Source of the DNA: Planctomycetota bacterium
GTDB taxonomy: Bacteria > Planctomycetota > UBA1135 > UBA2386
DNA: 45,943 bases
Direction: 5' to 3'
Assembly (NCBI GenBank): GCA_020848735.1
Contig: JADLHO010000166.1
Location: 1-45,943, forward strand
The notes beneath the pieces were generated by a model. The model saw only the letters and a program-made list of their open reading frames with translations. It had not been told where the DNA came from and searched no databases. A program made the translations under genes and the position numbers. Within the stretch, counting starts at the first letter, position 1; each line of letters opens with the position of its first letter. This document shows positions 11,347 to 19,129 of the stretch, piece by piece.

Positions 11347-12885
11347 ATGACACCCCGTTCGCGGCGGTCGGGCAGCCATCGGTTGCCGGCCAAGGCCATC
11401 TCGTCGACGTTCGCATCGATCCTCGCTTCGCCGCTCGCCCTGCTCACCGCGATCCCGATCGCGTGCGTGGCGAGCGCGCCCGGCAAGGCGCAGGTCCCCT
11501 TCCAACGCCTGGAGGTCTCCGCGAATGCCGGCGACGTGAAACTCGTCGGCGACATCGACCTCGACGGCACGGCCGACGTGATCCTCGGCGGCAGCCGCGG
11601 TGAGGACCTCAATTGGTACCACTACCCGGACTGGTCCCGCACGCGCATCGCCATTCCCGCCGTGGAGTTCACCACGGACGGCGCGATCGGCGACCTGGAC
11701 CGCGACGGCGACCTCGATCTCGTCGTGCCCGACGGCCCCTCGGGCAACAACCTCCTCTGGTTCGAGAATCCGACGCGCTCGCCGAGTGGCGTTCGCGGCA
11801 ATCCCTTCGTGGCCGCGCAATGGCAACGCCACACCGTCGGCGCCGTCGGCTCGTGGTGCAAGGACGTCGAGCTGGCCGATTTCGACGCTGACGGCCGCAT
11901 CGACATCGCCGCGCGCGAGAACGGCACGCTGCTCGTGTTCTTCCAGGACGCCGCCGGCTGGACGGCGCGGACGATCCCCACCTCGGCGCTCGGCAACGAA
12001 GGACTGGCCTCGGGCGACGTCGACGGCGACGGCGCCGCGGACCTGGTCGTCTTCGCCGCCTGGCTGCGCAATCCGCGCGGCGCGGCCGCGCGCACCGGGA
12101 CGAACTGGCAGCAGTTCGCGATCGCGAGCGCGGGCATCGACGACGACTTCAAGGCACTCGTCGCCGATGTCGATCGCGACGGCCGCAACGACGTGTTGTT
12201 CTCGAGCTCGGAGAACATCGCCGACGTGCTCTGGTTCGCGCACGGCGGCAATCCCACCGGCGCCTGGACGCGGCGCACGATCGCGACGAACGTCGAACGC
12301 GCGCACACGCTGCAGGTCGCCGACGTCGATGGCGACGGCGACCACGACGTGGTCGTCGGGCAGATGCACACCGCGACGAATCCGCAGCTGCGCGTCTTCT
12401 ACAACCAGGGCGGCAGCGGGACCGCCTGGCAGACGCAGGTCGTCGACCAGCAGTACGGGATCCACAACGGCGTCGTCGCCGATCTCGGCGGCGACGGCGA
12501 CGTGGAGATCGTCGGCGCGAACTGGACCGGCAATCCCCCGCTGCAGTACTGGAACAACACGACCCCGCAGAACCGCCAGCGTCTCACGGTGCCCGAGCTC
12601 ACGGCCGGCACCGTGGCGACGATCTTCGCGACGAACGCGCACCCCAACGTCCCGGTCTGCTTCTGCGCGACCGCCCGCGGCGTGACGACGCCCTACCCCA
12701 TCCCCTCGCTCGGCATCGACTTCGCGCTCGTCGACCCCGTCTTCCTCGGCGTGGTCCTGTCGGGTGTCAACGGGGCCGCCGCGCACGAACTCACGCTGCC
12801 GCTGGGACTCGGCGGTCTGCGGATCTGGCTCCAGGCCTTCGAGCTCGGCCGCAGCTCGGTGGTCGCCGAGCGCCTGATCCGCTGA
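11347..12885 (+). CDS. Secreted FG-GAP/VCBS repeat protein, tandem copy 1
   Basis: A 512-residue protein with a long basic N-terminus and a hydrophobic export segment (ASILASPLALLTAIPIACVA, residues about 24-43), then Asp-rich calcium-loop repeats of the FG-GAP type: DIDLDGTADVIL, DLDRDGDLDLVV, DFDADGRIDIA, DVDGDGAADLVV, DVDRDGRNDVLF, DVDGDGDHDVVV and DLGGDGDVEIV. These repeats usually build a seven-bladed propeller. The last 130 residues lack the repeats and end with RIWLQAFELGRSSVVAERLI, a tail also present in the next gene. Closely paralogous to the protein at 13039. ATG 11347 lies in the sequence ATGACACCCCG, shared exactly with the start of the paralogue. Probably extracellular; ligand unknown. 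Confidence 0.85.
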   Translation: MTPRSRRSGSHRLPAKAISSTFASILASPLALLTAIPIACVASAPGKAQVPFQRLEVSANAGDVKLVGDIDLDGTADVILGGSRGEDLNWYHYPDWSRTRIAIPAVEFTTDGAIGDLDRDGDLDLVVPDGPSGNNLLWFENPTRSPSGVRGNPFVAAQWQRHTVGAVGSWCKDVELADFDADGRIDIAARENGTLLVFFQDAAGWTARTIPTSALGNEGLASGDVDGDGAADLVVFAAWLRNPRGAAARTGTNWQQFAIASAGIDDDFKALVADVDRDGRNDVLFSSSENIADVLWFAHGGNPTGAWTRRTIATNVERAHTLQVADVDGDGDHDVVVGQMHTATNPQLRVFYNQGGSGTAWQTQVVDQQYGIHNGVVADLGGDGDVEIVGANWTGNPPLQYWNNTTPQNRQRLTVPELTAGTVATIFATNAHPNVPVCFCATARGVTTPYPIPSLGIDFALVDPVFLGVVLSGVNGAAAHELTLPLGLGGLRIWLQAFELGRSSVVAERLIR

Positions 12886-12974
12886 GCCGCCGCGACCGGG
12901 CGTTGCGGGGGCGGCATGCGGGGCCCTTGCGGTGCGGAGTGCGAGCGGCCCGCTCCGTTCCGGTCCGCGGTCGC

Positions 12975-12980
12975 TATCCT
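12975..12980 (+). promoter_or_regulatory. Possible -10 element (TATCCT) before the second FG-GAP gene
   Basis: TATCCT occurs 58 bp before ATG 13039 in GCTATCCTCTCC. Related TANCCT hexamers recur upstream of other genes in this window (TAGCCT 23161, TACCCT 20862 and 31263 on minus, TATCCT 22572 on minus). No convincing -35 element is visible here. Confidence 0.3.
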
Positions 12981-13038
12981 CTCCGCGCCCTCGACCCGCC
13001 GGCGCGACGAAGACGCGCCGGCACCCGCAACATCCCGG

Positions 13039-14496
13039 ATGACACCCCGCAGCCTCTTCCTCTCGCTCCCCCTGCTCGCGCTGGCCGCGACGGCGCCGTC
13101 CCAGGTGCCGTTCCGCGTCGTGCCGGTCGCGAACAACGCGGGCGACGTGAAGCTGGTCGGTGATCTCGATCTCGACGGCACCGTCGACCTCGTGCTCGGG
13201 GGTTCGCCGCAGGAGGGTCTGTACTGGTACCAGTACCCCCTCTGGACCGCGACCCGCATCGCGACGCCGGCCGTGGAGTTCACGACCGATGGCGAACTCG
13301 GGGACGTCGACGGCGACGGCGATCTCGACATCGTGGTCCCCGACGGCCCGTCCGGGAACAACCTGCTCTGGTTCGAGAACCCGAAGCGGCGGCCCACGGG
13401 CGGCGGCGGCGATCCCTTCGTGGGCTCGCAATGGACCCGCCATGTCCTCGGCGCCCTGGGCTCCTGGGGCAAGGACGTCGAGCTCGCCGATTTCGATCGC
13501 GATGGTCTCCTCGATGTCGCGACGCGCACGAGTGGCCTCGCGCAGCTCTGGTTCCAGGAGCCCGGCAACACCTGGACGCAGGTCGCGCTGACCCAGAACA
13601 ACCTCGGCCGCGAGGGATTGGCGAGCGGCGACCTCGATGCGGACGGCGACGCCGACCTCGTGCTCTTCGGCGTCTGGCGGCGCAATCCGGGCGGCGTCGA
13701 TGCGCGTAATCCGGCCCTCTGGACCGTGCACGGCATCGATGCGCTGCACGTCGACGCCGACTTCAAGGCGCTCTGCGCCGACGTCGACGGCGATGGCCGC
13801 ACCGACGTCCTCTACTCGAGCTCGGAGAACAGCGCCGACGTGGCGTGGTACTCCCACGGTGGCAACCCGACCGGCACCTGGCAGCGCCACGTGATCGTCA
13901 CGGCCGCGGATCGCGCGCACACGTTGCAGGTCGCGGACATCGACGGCGACGGCGACGCCGATGTCGTGGTCGGACACATGCACACCTCGAGCACGCCGGG
14001 GGTGCGCATCTACTACAACCGCAACGGACTCGGCACCGCCTGGCAGACGCAGCTCGTCGACGGCACCAACGGCGTGCACAACGGCGTCGTCGCCGATCTC
14101 GGTGCCGATGGCGACTTCGAGCTCGTCGGTGCGAATTGGACCGGCCATCCGCCGCTCAACGTGTGGGAGAACCTGCTGCCGGCCACGGAGGAGATCCTCG
14201 GCGTGCAGTCGCTGATCCCCGCGGTGAGCTCGACGATCCGCGTGACGAATTGCACGCCCAACTCGATCGTCGTGTGCTGGATCACGGCCGCCGGCACGAC
14301 CTCGCCCTATCCGACGGGGCTCGGGACGACCTTCGATCTCGCCAATCCGGTGATCCTCGCGTTCGCGGCGAGCGGTGCGAATGGCGTCGTCGACTTCGCC
14401 ATCACGCCCGTCCCGGTGATGTCGCGCCGCACGATCTGGTTCCAGTCGATGGAGATCGGTCGCAAGTCGAACGTGGTCGCGCGCCGCGTGCAGTGA
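13039..14496 (+). CDS. Secreted FG-GAP/VCBS repeat protein, tandem copy 2
   Basis: A 485-residue paralogue of the preceding gene. It has a normal signal peptide (MTPRSLFLSLPLLALAATAP, cleaved after PSQ or near it). Seven Asp-rich FG-GAP-like loops lie at about residues 42-50, 89-99, 151-160, 198-208, 248-257, 300-309 and 353-361, consistent with a seven-bladed propeller. A repeat-free C-terminal domain of about 120 residues ends TIWFQSMEIGRKSNVVARRV. Whole segments (EFTTDGELGDVDGDGDLD, VPDGPSGNNLLWFENP, NPTGTWQRHVI) match copy 1 nearly word for word. Separated from copy 1 by 153 bp containing its own promoter-like region. Function unknown. Confidence 0.88.
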   Translation: MTPRSLFLSLPLLALAATAPSQVPFRVVPVANNAGDVKLVGDLDLDGTVDLVLGGSPQEGLYWYQYPLWTATRIATPAVEFTTDGELGDVDGDGDLDIVVPDGPSGNNLLWFENPKRRPTGGGGDPFVGSQWTRHVLGALGSWGKDVELADFDRDGLLDVATRTSGLAQLWFQEPGNTWTQVALTQNNLGREGLASGDLDADGDADLVLFGVWRRNPGGVDARNPALWTVHGIDALHVDADFKALCADVDGDGRTDVLYSSSENSADVAWYSHGGNPTGTWQRHVIVTAADRAHTLQVADIDGDGDADVVVGHMHTSSTPGVRIYYNRNGLGTAWQTQLVDGTNGVHNGVVADLGADGDFELVGANWTGHPPLNVWENLLPATEEILGVQSLIPAVSSTIRVTNCTPNSIVVCWITAAGTTSPYPTGLGTTFDLANPVILAFAASGANGVVDFAITPVPVMSRRTIWFQSMEIGRKSNVVARRVQ

Positions 14497-14518
14497 GGGC
14501 GGGCGCGGGATCGGTCGA

Positions 14519-15187
14519 TCAGCGCAGCGGCAGCCAGACGTTGCCGTCCGCGCCCGCGACGCCGGACGCGAGCCGTCCGCCGACGATCGTCGTCGGCGGC
14601 ACGCCGACCAGCCCGGCCCCGGCGGGCACGGGATCGGTGAGTCCCGAATAGCGGGCCGACAGGCTCTTCAGGATCTCGCCCTGTTCGTTGACGAAGAAGC
14701 AGGTGCGGCCCGAGTGACCGAAGGAGACCGGCCACGCGACGATCGTCCACGCCGACTCCGCATGCCGCGCGTGCACGGCGGGGAGGTTGGCCGGAGAGGC
14801 CGGCAGGCCCGTGCCGCCCACGTCCGGCAGATGGAGCCGGTAGCAATAGCCGCCCCGGAGCACGATGCCGTTCGCGTCGAGATTGCCGAAGGACGCGGAG
14901 ACGAAGGGGGGCGACAGGACCTCGGTCTGCCCGCGCGGCGGGTGGATTCCCGCGAGCTCGGGCAGGGTGCCGTATTCGGCGGCACCATTGCGGTCGGCGT
15001 CGACGTGCGACGAGGACTTGAAGCGGAACTGCGCGGTCGCGAGCGTGCGCAGCGCGGAGATGGTCGCGGCCTCGTTGGCGACGATGCTGCTCGAGAGCAG
15101 GTTCGGCACGGCGATGCTCGCGATGATCGCGATGATCGCGACCACGATCATCAGCTCGATCAGCGTGAAGCCTGTCTGTCGTGCCAC
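14519..15187 (-). CDS. Type IV pilin / type II secretion pseudopilin
   Basis: A 222-residue prepilin. The N-terminus VARQTGFTLIELMIVVAIIA is the class III signal: a short leader cut by prepilin peptidase between Gly6 and Phe7, Glu five residues into the mature protein, and a hydrophobic helix (to about residue 31) used for assembly. The C-terminal globular part has two Cys (GYCYRLH and TCFFVNE), which could form a disulfide, and a Gly-rich tail. It starts at GTG 15187; a perfect GGAGG four bases upstream on the same strand supports this over longer in-frame starts. No other pilus or secretion gene is nearby, so whether it serves a pilus or a type II system cannot be told. Confidence 0.9.
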   Translation of the reverse strand: MARQTGFTLIELMIVVAIIAIIASIAVPNLLSSSIVANEAATISALRTLATAQFRFKSSSHVDADRNGAAEYGTLPELAGIHPPRGQTEVLSPPFVSASFGNLDANGIVLRGGYCYRLHLPDVGGTGLPASPANLPAVHARHAESAWTIVAWPVSFGHSGRTCFFVNEQGEILKSLSARYSGLTDPVPAGAGLVGVPPTTIVGGRLASGVAGADGNVWLPLR

Positions 15188-15191
15188 GATG

Positions 15192-15196
15192 CCTCC
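15192..15196 (-). promoter_or_regulatory. Ribosome binding site fixing the GTG start of the pilin gene
   Basis: On the minus strand the sequence reads GGAGGCATCGTG: a perfect GGAGG followed after four bases by the GTG at 15187. Strong SD sites are rare in this window, so this one decides the start. Confidence 0.75.
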
Positions 15197-15286
15197 GGAC
15201 TCCCGTTCGGGGGCACTTCGACATCGCGACCCGTTCCTCGACACCCGAGTTCGGCCCCCGTCCCGGATCGGGACGGCGCCTCGCCC

Positions 15287-16513
15287 TCAGGGCGCGATCA
15301 CCGCGCAGCTCACCGCCGCGGCGAGCATGGTCACGACGGTGACCGGCAGGCCATAGCGCACGTGCTCCAGGAACCAGGAGCGACCCCGCGGGTGCACGCC
15401 GAGCCGCTCCGCCTCCGCGACGACGATGAGGTTCGCGATGCTGCCGACCAGGAGCAGATTGCCCGCGAAGGTGCTCACGAGCGCGAGGAGATAGCCGTCG
15501 GCCGCGCCGTCGGCGACCGGCAGGAGGAGCATGACGGCGGGGACGTTCGAGACGAGATTGGAGAGCAGGAGGGTCGCGCCGAAGAACCAGGGCGTGTCGC
15601 CCAGGCGGATGCCGTGTTCGGCGAGCTGGGCGAGCGCCCGTTCCGGCAGTCCGGTCGTCTCGAAGGCCGCGTGCACGACGAAGAGCCCGATGAAGAGCAG
15701 CAGGAGCTGTCCGTCGACGGCGGCGATCAGCGCCCGCGACGACATGCTCCGCGACAGGAGGAGGATGCCCGCGGCGGCCAGCGCCGCGGCATCGCGCGGC
15801 ATGGGCGAGAACAGGAGCACGAGCACGAGCGCGGCGAGCACGGCGAGGCCCTTCCCGACCTGTCCGGAGTCGAAACGCGGCGGCAGGTCCGGGACGCGAT
15901 CCGTGGCGAGTTCGAAGCGACCGCGCCAGCGCCAGCAGGCGAGCGCCCAGCAGGCGAGGAGCCCGACCGCGACCGAGGGCAGGGCGAAGAGCAGGTAGCC
16001 GCCGAACGAGAGTCCGAGACGCTGGCCGACGAGCACGTTCTGCGGATTGCCGATCAGGGTCGCGGCCGACCCGACGTTGGCCGCCGCGGCGAGCGCGAGC
16101 AGGAAGGGGATCGGATCGAGGCGACGCCGCGTGCACACATCGAGGAGCAGCGGCGGCATCGCGAGGCAGACGATGTCGTTCTGGAGGACGGCCGAGAGCC
16201 CGCCCGCGACGATCACGAGGAGCGCGAGCAGACCGCGTGGACCGACGCGCGCCGTCGCGAGCCGCTGCGTCACCGCGCCGTAGAACCCGCTCTGGTGGAG
16301 CTGCGCCGAGACGACCATCAGCCCGAAGAGCAGCGCCAGCGTGCCGGCGTCGATCGCGGCCCACGCGCGCTCCATGTCGAGCGCACCCGCCGCGAGCAGC
16401 GCGATCGCGCCGAACAGCGCGATGCCGCTGCGGTCGAGACGCAGCCCGGGCACGCGGCCGGCGGCGAGTCCGGCGTACACGCACACGAAGACGACGGTCG
16501 CGAAGACCTGCAC
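15287..16513 (-). CDS. ArsB/SLC13-type ion transporter
   Basis: A 408-residue integral membrane protein with roughly ten to twelve hydrophobic segments, resembling the ArsB/NhaD/SLC13 ion-transporter superfamily. Family-like features are two inverted-repeat halves: GGLSAVLQNDIVCLAMPPLLL plus ANVGSAATLIGNPQN in the first, LLLSNLVSNVPAVMLLLPV plus TFAGNLLLVGSIANLIVV in the second. The N[DN]-x(5)-P and (G)NPQN/GS-x-AN motifs are the hairpin re-entrant ion-binding regions. Substrate (arsenite, citrate, sulfate, sodium/proton) is not predictable. Start is uncertain: GTG 16513 (VQVFATVVFVCVYAGLAAG) opens directly into the first membrane helix. Divergent from the Ycf48-like gene. Confidence 0.87.
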   Translation of the reverse strand: MQVFATVVFVCVYAGLAAGRVPGLRLDRSGIALFGAIALLAAGALDMERAWAAIDAGTLALLFGLMVVSAQLHQSGFYGAVTQRLATARVGPRGLLALLVIVAGGLSAVLQNDIVCLAMPPLLLDVCTRRRLDPIPFLLALAAAANVGSAATLIGNPQNVLVGQRLGLSFGGYLLFALPSVAVGLLACWALACWRWRGRFELATDRVPDLPPRFDSGQVGKGLAVLAALVLVLLFSPMPRDAAALAAAGILLLSRSMSSRALIAAVDGQLLLLFIGLFVVHAAFETTGLPERALAQLAEHGIRLGDTPWFFGATLLLSNLVSNVPAVMLLLPVADGAADGYLLALVSTFAGNLLLVGSIANLIVVAEAERLGVHPRGRSWFLEHVRYGLPVTVVTMLAAAVSCAVIAP

Positions 16514-16607
16514 GGCGGCATCGTCACGGCGCGGGGCATCGACCGCCACTTCGGTCTTGTGGCCTCGGTGTGGTCGAACCCGCATCCGTGCGCGATCCTG
16601 TTCCGCG

Positions 16608-17651
16608 ATGCGCAGCGGAACCCTCGTCTTCCTCCTCCTCGCCGCGTGCTCGAGCACGGGCGCCGATCCAACCGGTCTCCGATGGACCCCGCTCGACGCG
16701 GGGATCGCGGACTCCTTGCGCGGGCTCTCCGTCGTCTCGGCCGACTGCGTGTGGGCGAGCGGCGAAGACGGCACCGTGCTGCGCTCGATCGACGGCGGCG
16801 CGAGCTTCGCGCGGCTCCCGGTCCACGGTGCCGACGAGCTGGACCTCCGCTCCATCCACGCCTTCGACGCCGACGTCGCGGTCGTCGTCAGCGCGGGCTC
16901 GCCGGCGCGGGTCTTCCACACGCAGGACGGCGGCCAGCAGTGGCAGCTCGTCCACGAGGATGAGCGGCCGGAGATCTTCCTCGACGGGATCGCCTTCGCC
17001 GACGAGGCGAACGGCTGGATCGTCGGCGATCCGATCGACGGTCGCTTCGTGCTGCTCGCGACGAACGACGGCGGCCGGAGCTTTCAGGCGATCGAGCGCG
17101 CGCCGCATGCCGAGCGCGGCGAGGCGGCGTTCGCGGCGAGCGGCTCCGCGATCGCCTGCGTCGACGGCGGCGTGCGCATCGCGACGGGCGGCGCGGTCAG
17201 CCGCGTGATCCGCAGCGACGACGACGGCCGCTCGTGGCAGTGGGCGCGCGTGCCGATGCTCGCGGGTCGTCCCTCGCGCGGGGTCTTCAGCCTCGCCTTC
17301 GCCGACGCCCGCGTCGGCGTCGCGGTCGGCGGTGACTACCGCGAGCCGACCGATCGCGAGGGCTGCGCCGCATACAGCGTCGACGGCGGCCGGAGCTGGC
17401 ACCGGAGCGAGGTCCCGCCGATGGGCTACCGATCGAGCGTGGCCTGCGCGACGTCGCTCGGTCAGGGGATCCGGGTCGCGGTCGGACCGACCGGCGCGGA
17501 CCTGTCGCTCGACGGCGGACGCACCTGGCAGCCCATCGGGAATCCGCGCGCGCGCGAAGGCCACCATGCGATCGCCTTCGCGCCGGACGCGCCGGTGGGC
17601 TACGCCGTCGGGAGCGGCGGACGCATCACGCGGCTCGCCATCGGTCGATGA
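16608..17651 (+). CDS. Ycf48/BNR-repeat lipoprotein
   Basis: A 347-residue predicted lipoprotein (MRSGTLVFLLLAACSSTG, lipobox LAAC) with repeated beta-propeller motifs of the Ycf48/HCF136 and BNR type: GEDGTVLRSIDGGASF, RVFHTQDGGQQW, LLATNDGGRSF, IRSDDDGRSW, AYSVDGGRSWHRSEV and LSLDGGRTWQP. Ycf48 proper assists photosystem II assembly; nothing here suggests phototrophy, and such proteins in non-phototrophs are generic extracytoplasmic propellers, often mislabelled oxidoreductase. A GATCCT hexamer ends eight bases before ATG 16608. Function unknown beyond the fold. Confidence 0.85.
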   Translation: MRSGTLVFLLLAACSSTGADPTGLRWTPLDAGIADSLRGLSVVSADCVWASGEDGTVLRSIDGGASFARLPVHGADELDLRSIHAFDADVAVVVSAGSPARVFHTQDGGQQWQLVHEDERPEIFLDGIAFADEANGWIVGDPIDGRFVLLATNDGGRSFQAIERAPHAERGEAAFAASGSAIACVDGGVRIATGGAVSRVIRSDDDGRSWQWARVPMLAGRPSRGVFSLAFADARVGVAVGGDYREPTDREGCAAYSVDGGRSWHRSEVPPMGYRSSVACATSLGQGIRVAVGPTGADLSLDGGRTWQPIGNPRAREGHHAIAFAPDAPVGYAVGSGGRITRLAIGR

Positions 17652-17764
17652 GCCGGGTCGATCCGCGGTGAGTGCCGCTGATCGAGACCCCGCGGTCCCG
17701 GGTGCCGTCAAGGTCGGCGCGGCATGGGTCGATGCCGGAGCGGCCCTCCGCTGGCTCAGATCCC

Positions 17765-19120
17765 GTGGGACACATCCTGCTCGCCGCGCCCGAGATCCGG
17801 CACTTCGCGCTGACCGATGCGCTGGTGCGGCTGCTCGCGCGACGCGGCCTCCGCGTGAGCGTGCTCGCGGCGGATGCCGTGACCGCGCGCTTCCTCGATG
17901 CGCACGGCATCGCGGTCCACGCGCTGCAGCCCCTGCGCCGGGGCACCGCCGCCGATCCCACACTCGACGAGTTCGCCCGTCGTGACGCGCGCCTCGCCGG
18001 CCGCGGTCTGGATCGCGGCGCGTTGCGCCGCGCCCACGCGCGCCTCGCGCGACTCGCCCCGCCACTCGTCCGTCACTTCGAGACGACGCTCCCCGACGTC
18101 GTGCTGTTCTTCGATGGCCGCGACGGACTCGCACGCCTCGTGCATGCGACGGCGCAGGTCTACGGCTGTGCGACCGCGCACCTCGGCGCAGGGCTCTTGC
18201 CCGGCACCCTGCAGTGCGACTTCGTCGGCGTCGACGGCGATCGCGCGCCGCCCGCTCCGGCGAGCACGGCCGCCGATCGCAGCCTGCTCGACGCCGCGCT
18301 CGCCTCCGCGCTCGCCGGTGGCGTGCCGGGGATCGGTCCCGCGCCGCGCGTGGTGTTTCCGCCGACCCTCGGCGACCGCGTCGCGACGTTCCTCCGCGCC
18401 TGGCGTGATGGCGAGACCCGCGCCCGGCGCGCGCGACTCGCGGCGTGGCAGGCCGCGACCCGGCTCTTCCCGCGCGAGGCGCGCACGATGCCCGCGCAGC
18501 TGCCACCGCCGCCCTACCTCGCGGTGCTCCTGCAGGACGCCGACGACGCGCGCCTGAGACTCGACGCCGATCCCGCGCCGGATGCCGCGAGCCTGATCGA
18601 GACGGCGCAGCGCAGCGCGCGTGCCCTCGGGCTCGGACCGCGCCTCGTCGTCGTGCTCCCGCCGCATGGCGATGCCGGGCTCCGCGCGATCGGGCCGCGT
18701 GCCGACCTCGTGATGCTGCCGCCGATCGCGGCGACGAGCGTCGCGGCGACCGCCGCCGCGATCGTGACGGTGAATCACCCGCGGGCCTTCGTCGGCGCGC
18801 TCGCCGGCACGCCGACCCTCTGCGTGGGTCGCGCGTTCTGGGCGCGCGACGGACTCGCCGCGATGGGTCCGCTCCGCGCCGTCGAGGAAGGATTGCGCAC
18901 GGCCCTGTCCGCGCGCGCCGACAAGAGCTCGCGCGCCACCGCGACGCAGATCGTGCGCGACGAACTGCTCTGGTGCGACGCCGCGCAGCCCGACGGCAAC
19001 GGCCTCGCGGGGATCGCGCGATGGCTCGAGAACCTGCTCGCGCGGACCGCACCGCCGCCACCGCCGGCGCTGTACGAACCCGGTCCGCCGTGGCCACGTC
19101 ACGAAGGCGAGCACGGCTGA
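17765..19120 (+). CDS. Capsule polysaccharide biosynthesis-like protein (KpsS/KpsC-like)
   Basis: About 451 residues. The N-terminus VGHILLAAPEIRHFALTDAL resembles a Rossmann-like opening as in GT-B proteins. The middle has PPYLAVLLQDADDARLRLDA, reminiscent of the lLpLQ..gDsQi stretch of capsule-synthesis (Kdo-transferase-like) proteins. The C-terminal AAAIVTVNHPRAFVGALAGTPTLCVGRAFW parallels their VvTvNSTvGleAl..GkPv..lG.A.Y motif. Assignment to that family is by motif similarity only. Start is uncertain: GTG 17765 opens the conserved part, while ATG 17732 and GTG 17672 are in frame, but the codons before 17765 lack the strong third-position GC of the gene. It stands alone, without ABC export or other capsule genes. 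Confidence 0.65.
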   Translation: MGHILLAAPEIRHFALTDALVRLLARRGLRVSVLAADAVTARFLDAHGIAVHALQPLRRGTAADPTLDEFARRDARLAGRGLDRGALRRAHARLARLAPPLVRHFETTLPDVVLFFDGRDGLARLVHATAQVYGCATAHLGAGLLPGTLQCDFVGVDGDRAPPAPASTAADRSLLDAALASALAGGVPGIGPAPRVVFPPTLGDRVATFLRAWRDGETRARRARLAAWQAATRLFPREARTMPAQLPPPPYLAVLLQDADDARLRLDADPAPDAASLIETAQRSARALGLGPRLVVVLPPHGDAGLRAIGPRADLVMLPPIAATSVAATAAAIVTVNHPRAFVGALAGTPTLCVGRAFWARDGLAAMGPLRAVEEGLRTALSARADKSSRATATQIVRDELLWCDAAQPDGNGLAGIARWLENLLARTAPPPPPALYEPGPPWPRHEGEHG

Positions 19121-19129
19121 CGCGGCGCG

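Noticed and set aside
16608..17651. True photosystem II assembly factor
   Set aside because: Only the propeller repeats match; it is a lipoprotein and no photosynthesis gene is present.
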